Shown here: one piece after another, positions 50,901 through 57,537 of the stretch
Numbering within the stretch: position 1 is the stretch's first letter
Layout: every line of letters begins with the position of its first letter
From: Monodelphis domestica
Taxonomy: Eukaryota > Chordata > Mammalia > Didelphimorphia > Didelphidae
Direction of reading: 5' to 3'
Length of the DNA stretch: 64,000 bases
NCBI RefSeq assembly: GCF_027887165.1
Contig: NC_077227.1
Span: 80,865,430 to 80,929,429, forward strand
Position numbers and translations under genes: made by a program
The notes under the pieces: model-generated
Database searches by the model: none
Seen by the model: only the letters and a program-made list of their open reading frames with translations
What the model was told of the DNA's origin: nothing

Positions 50901-53900
50901 ACACACAATACACATATTTGTTTACATAAAGAACCCATAGTCCATGCCACTGGACTAAAATAATGTATAAAAATCTGTCTCTAAAGCAGGGGTTTTTAAC
51001 CTGGATTCCATGAACTTGTTTTTTGAATATTTTAAAAACTTTATAACAACAGAATTGTTTCCTTTGTAATCCCACGTACTTTACTTTCTGCTTTTAAAGC
51101 ATTATTCTGAGATGAGGACCATTGGCTTTACCAGAATGCCAGGGTGTCCAAGGCACAAAAACAGGTCTAGATGTCATGGAATTTATTTTCTTTTATCAGG
51201 ATAAGTCTATCCCCAACATTCTTTTAAAATTGTGTTACTGAAGCCATTTGGAAGAAGTTGTTTTTGCTTGGTTCATAACCCTAGCCAGTTAAAATTGCAC
51301 TGTTGGAGTGGAAGAGAGTTTCAGCTTTCATTTGGGGGGATGATTTTTGTTTGGTGTTTTGTTTCTTATTTTTGAAGGAAGGGAAAAAGATAACTCTTTA
51401 AACCTCGTGATGGCTCATTATGAATTTCCAAACATTCTTTATAGCTTAGAACACAGCCAGCCTTCAAGCAACATCGGCATCGCCAAAGATTCAGAAGTTT
51501 ACAAGATGTTACAAGAGAAGCAGGAGCTAAATGAGCCACCCAAACAATCCACCTCATTCCTGGTATTGCAAGAAATTCTAGAGTCTGAGGAGAAAGGTAA
51601 GCTGTGTTTGTCATTTGAGCAGTTGCCCAAGAGTCTTGGGGTGATTTATTATTTTCTTTTTTTTTTAAGAAAAAGTGATTCTAAATTTAATATGCCATTT
51701 CAATACCAAGTACACATGAGTGGAAGCCATTTGTAATATAATTAGTAAATTTTCTATTTTTCAAAGATTATTGGATAGCTACCAAATCACTAAGCTATAA
51801 ATATTGCAATGGACGCAGTATGGTATTATGGATAGAGAACTAGCCTCAGAGTCAGAAAAACCTAGGTTCAGGTCCTATCACTGACACATACTGGCTGAGG
51901 TTACCCGTGGCAAATCACTTAACCACTCAGCATCCCATGGAAACTTGGTAAGATCTAGTTGTGGAACATTGGCTGCTCTTCATTGGTAGGGGAAAAGTTT
52001 CCTCACTGGAAATCCCCTATGTAAATGAAATCACAGACCTGGTCCAAAATTCCCCAAATATCTCACCCCGTAGCCACTCCATTGGAGTCTCCGTTAGGAG
52101 TCTTCATCTATTCATCTTTTTTTCCTTTTCCTTCTTATTAGGTCATGGTTAATGTATACTCTACTCTGATTCTATTTTTTTTTTTTTGCATCATTTCATT
52201 AAGTTCTTTCCAGTGTAGGAGCCACTGAACACAGAGAAGGAGTTTGCCTAAAGGTCTGAAAAAGAAACTGCTTTTGTACAAAATTGCCCATTAGAATTAT
52301 TTCCTATTTTAAAAAGCTGAACTTTGAGCTAGAGACTTCTTTTGTGGTACTTGTGTTCTATGTAAATATTTGTCTTAGGGTCACAGAGATGAGTTCCTTA
52401 GAAATGCTCAAATCCAACTTCCTCATCTTATGGAGGAGAGAACTTTGACTTAGATTGGTCAAGGGACTTGCCCAAGGTCATGCTATTAGTAAATGAGGGA
52501 ACCAAGACTCCCTTACTTATAAGCTTTGTGAAGGTTTATTTTCCCCTCATGAATTGTTTCCAATTATAAAGTTTCTCTCTCCACCCCTTTGGTTTTCTAT
52601 AAGCCCAAATGCAGCTTTCCTGTTGGACTTGGAAAGGATGTGAAGGTCTGAGGGCAAAGGACGATGACAGGTCTGGTTAGAATGAATCAGAAATAAAACC
52701 CAGGCTCCCTGCTTTCATTTCTGGAGGACAAAATGTGGTCTGTTATACTAGGAGAGAGAAGGGGTGTGCCATCTTTAGTTTGTTTTTGTTTTTTTTTAAA
52801 CCCTTACCTTCCATCTTGGAGTCAATACTGTGTATTGGCTCCAAGGCAGAAGAGTGGTAAGGGCTAGGCAATGGGGGTCAAGTGACTTGCCCAGGGTCAC
52901 ACAACCATCTTTAGTTCTTAATGCAACACAAGGATAATGGATAGGGGGTCCTGCCAGAGAGGGTATGAGTATGGTCCTGTAACCATTCTGGACCAGGCAG
53001 ATCTAGAGAGCATTAGGAACTATTTCAGACAGGATTATCAGAACTCTAGAGTCCAGGGTTTGCTCATTCCCCAATTCCCTAATCCAATAAATATCCTTGC
53101 TGATGAGCCAGTCCCCAGGGCTTCTTTCTTTCAGACAGACTTAGATACCTTTTCAGGTTTCTTTTCAATACTTTGGGCCTTGTAATGTGCCTCTTTGGCT
53201 GCCCTGGAGACCTTGTTCTTCTTCATTTCATGAGGGAGGCAGTTACAATGGAAAGGGCACTTCATTTGGTGTCAGAGGAGCTGGCTTTGTAAACTGGTTC
53301 TGATACTATTCGTGACCTTGGAAAAGTAATTTAATCTTTTGGGTCTTCATTTTCCTCATTTATTAAATGAGTTCTAAGGTTCTTTCCTGCACCAAGTCTA
53401 TTATCCATGCATTTTAGTTTTTTAATTTGAAAAAATTTCATTTAATTAATTTAGAATATTTTCCCATGGTTACAAGATTCATGTTCTTTCCCTCCCTTTC
53501 CCCTCCCCTCCAGTAGTCAACATCCCATGCATTTTAGACTCTTCTGTCCCTTTCTTTCCTTCCCTCACCTCCATCTTCTCAGAAATGTTTATCTTTTTCA
53601 AAGGTAAAAGAAAGGAGGTGGTAGATCCTAGGAAAGTACCACTGAGAAAAGACCCCGTGTAGGTTCTTTCTGTGGGTTCTTTAAGACTCATTAGAGCCAC
53701 TAAAATAGAGATTCTCAACCTTTTTTTGCATTGTAAGAAACTTTCTACTTCTAGATTCATCCTCTGCACCCCAACCTCCATCACCCTTCACACTTTTCAT
53801 ATCAGTGAACCTCAAACCCTGCTGGAAAAAAATCTGTAACATCCTTGTTTCCCTTAAAGCTGTCTCAAAAATTCTCATTTCCACTTAGATGAGAAATGAC

Positions 53901-56900
53901 TCAAGTGGTCACTGATATAAGCTCAGTGCCTGGCACATAGTAAGGGCTTAATAAAACCTTATTTGATTAATCATTCTATTCCCTGTTAGGATCCTTTTGG
54001 ATCTTGACTGTGTCGCCCAATATCTTAGCTTTCCCTCAGACACAGAAGAGAGTATAACATTAGCATCTGCCTCATCGACCACCTGTTTGCTAGTTTGCTC
54101 TCTTATTTTTCCCTCCTGGGGAGTCCTTGTGAAAAAGGGGATTATTTGGCAGTCATTGAGGATAAATCAATTTCTGGACAAGAGGCTCATTGTATTTTTT
54201 GTAGTGAGGGAATAAGACAGCACTCAGGGAAACCCATTTTAGAGGCTCTCTTTTAGAAATTAATTCTGAGGGCAACTAGGTGATTCAGTGGATAGAAAGG
54301 TCCTGGGTTCAAATGTAGATTCAGATGCTCCCTAGCTGTGTGACTCTGAGCAAGTCACTTAACCCCCATTGCCTAGCCCTTACTGCTTTTCTATGTTAGA
54401 ACCAATATTTAGTATTGATTCTAGGATGGAAGGTAAGAGTTTAAAAAAAAAAAGAAATTAATTCTGAGGATTTCTGATTTGGTCAACCTGGATCCAGAAC
54501 AATGTGAAGAAGAAAAAAAGAACTTTCTAGGGCAGGCAGTCTTCTCCTGGGCTTATGAACTTAACAACATTTTTAAAAAATAGTATTTCAGTATTATTAA
54601 CTTTCATCGTAATCCTATATATTTTATTCTGTGTATTTAAAAACATTCTGAGAAGGGTCCAGGGACTTCATCAGACTGCCAAGAGTCCATGATGCAAAAT
54701 GTTAAGAATTTCTGGACCAGTATTAATAGCAATGCAATGATCCAGAACTATTTGGAGGGGCATATGAGAAAGAACACTATCCACATTCAGAGGAAGAACT
54801 GTGGGAGTAGAAACACAGAAGAAAAACAACTGCTTGATCACATGGGTCGGTGGGGCTATGACTGGGAAAGTAGACTCTAAACAACCACCCTAGTGCAAAT
54901 ATTAATAATAAGGAAATGGGTCTTGATCAATGGCACATTATACCCAGTGAAATTGTGTGGCAAATACAGGAGGAGGGTGGGGAGAGGGGAGGGAATGAAC
55001 ATGAGGCTTGTAACCATGGAAAAATATTCTAAATCATCTAATTAAATAAAATTAAAAAAAAAAAAAGAATTTCTGGAACCAGGGAAGGCCTTGCATATAA
55101 GGCAACTAGGAACAAGAAGGAGACAGCAGGGATGAGATGATATCAAGGGGGGAGGGGGAGTACTGAACAGCTTTTCAACTGGAACAGCCTGTCACATAGA
55201 CAGGGAGCAATGCATGCAGGCAGATGACTGAGTCACCAATGCCTACAGCCCATCTTCCTCCTGCTACCTGATTCTCTAATCAGAGGAAAGCTGAGGGAGT
55301 CGCAGTCTGGTTCATTCTAGCATGAGAGAGTTAAGAAAGTTCTTAGAGGCATTTGGTTCAACATCCCACCCAGGATTCAACTTTCAAAAAGTCTAGCCGA
55401 GAGACCAGGAATTGTACAGAGTTTATCAGAAATTATATGTGGGGTTGGGGGTGGGCAGTGGAGCAAATCTCAACTTAAAACAAACAAATCTCCAATCACT
55501 CGCAGACTGAAGTAATTTACAAAGTACAATACAAAGTACAAAGTAAAATACAAAATCTCCACACAGCCTGATTTCTTGAGCTTCTACATTTCCTGAGATT
55601 GCTGAATTTCTTATATGATTCTCTGTGCCTATCACAAAGCTGTCCATTTCAGGAGGCAAGGTCCTTGCGATTAGGGAATGTCTTTTAAAGTAAGCCCCAT
55701 GAAGCCATCCAAAGGGCCCCTGAGAGTGAGAAAATAACCAGTTTCTGTCCTGAGTCTGTCCAATGCTAAAGAGCTTTCCAGAGATACTAGATTTCATTTG
55801 AATCAAAGCATTCTTATTGTTTGGCATCAAAGAGAAGCTTGAACAGGATCCACATAAGCTGTGGTAGAGAGTTAGTGCCAAATCATATTGATTTTACCTT
55901 CCCAATATCTCTTACATCTAATTCTTCCCTCCAGTGACATGGCCACCTCTCACCTAAGCTTCTAAATTAAGCTTCCTAATTAGTCTCCTCCATTCTATTC
56001 AATCTATGATTCACTTCTTACCTGTCAAATTGATTTCCCTAAAGCCACCAGTCTAATCACATCATTCTCTTGCTCAAGAAACTTGTTGTTGTTGAGTCAT
56101 GTCCAACATTTTGTGGCCCCATTTGGGGTTTTCTTGGCAAAGATAATGGAGTGGTTGGTCATTTCCTTCTCTAACTCATTTTACAGATGAGGAAACTGAG
56201 GTAAACAGGGTTAAATGACTTGACCAGAGTCACACATCGAATAAGTATCTGAGACCAGATTTGAACTAAGGAAAATGAATCTTCCTGATTCCAGTCGGCT
56301 CTTTCTTTACCCACTGCTCCACCCAGTTGCTCTCAAGAAACTTTAGTAGTTCTTTATGGACTCTAGGATGAAGTAGAAATTGCTCTTTTTGTTCAGTAAG
56401 ACACTTCCCACTGAGATGCTAAAACTATCTTTCTAGACTGACTTTCTATCACTCCCCCTCACACATTCAGACTGGCCTCTTTGTTGTCCCCTGTTTCTTT
56501 GTGCCCTTGCAAGGCTTTCCCTATGCCTACCACATTCTCCCTCCTCATTTTTACCTCTTAGAAGTCTGAGTCTCCTTCCAACTCAAATGCCACCTCCTAC
56601 ACAATGACTTTCCTTATTTGTAACTGCCCCTCTGCCCAGTTTTTAGTGACCTCACTGTACCTGGAATTATTTTATAAGTTTTTTGTATTAATTTATTCCC
56701 CTATATCCTAATCCAATAATTCAGTAAAATATAAACCCTGAGAAAACACTATTCATTTTTTTACCATTTCTTAAGAAAGCATTTCATAAATGAGTGAATA
56801 TTGAATCAAAGAACAGTAGACTGTCAGAAGACCTCTGTTACAGTCCTTGTTTTGTCTTTAACTAGCCATATGACTATGGAAAAGTCACTTTAACTCCCTG

Positions 56901-57493
56901 GACCTCAGTGTCCCCCTTTTTTTTTTCTGTTCGCCAATGAAGTGGGCGGAGGAAATATACTAGATGATCTTTAAGGCTATAATGAGCTTTATCTGCAGTT
57001 CCAGTAAGTAGCACATTTGTGATGGGAACAGGAGACACATGACTAAACGTAGAATCCAGTTATTGTAATTCCTATCCCTCCCCCTTCCTGTGATTTTCAG
57101 TGTTGGTTTATACATTCCACAAGCAGCAAAATCAGCTTAAGAATATGTCACCAGACAACACATCTCCGAGAAACTTGGTTACTTTTTCTAGGACTGTCAT
57201 CCTGCATTGGTTTTCAATGGGAAGTAAATGTTGTAAATGTTTCTCTGCTTACTGATGAATCAGTGCCATTCTTTCAGTCCCAAGAAGCTGAGACAAGTGT
57301 TTATACTTAATAAGACTTTGTTTCAACAGCTGGTTTATGCTTTAGAGTTGTCCAGGTAAAGGAAATCATTGCTGTTTCCTCCTTTTCATGGTGGAGTAGG
57401 CCAAAGATATCCTGATGTGCTAACGTCAGGGAAAAAGAGGAACATTTTCTGGATGGACTCCCAATGCTTGAAAAGCATTGCATGCTAACAATG

Positions 57494-57537
<44 letters not shown>

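Noticed and set aside
51347-51736. 129-codon + strand ORF
   Set aside because: This is PDLIM1 exon 5 read into both flanking introns; only 51445-51596 is exon.
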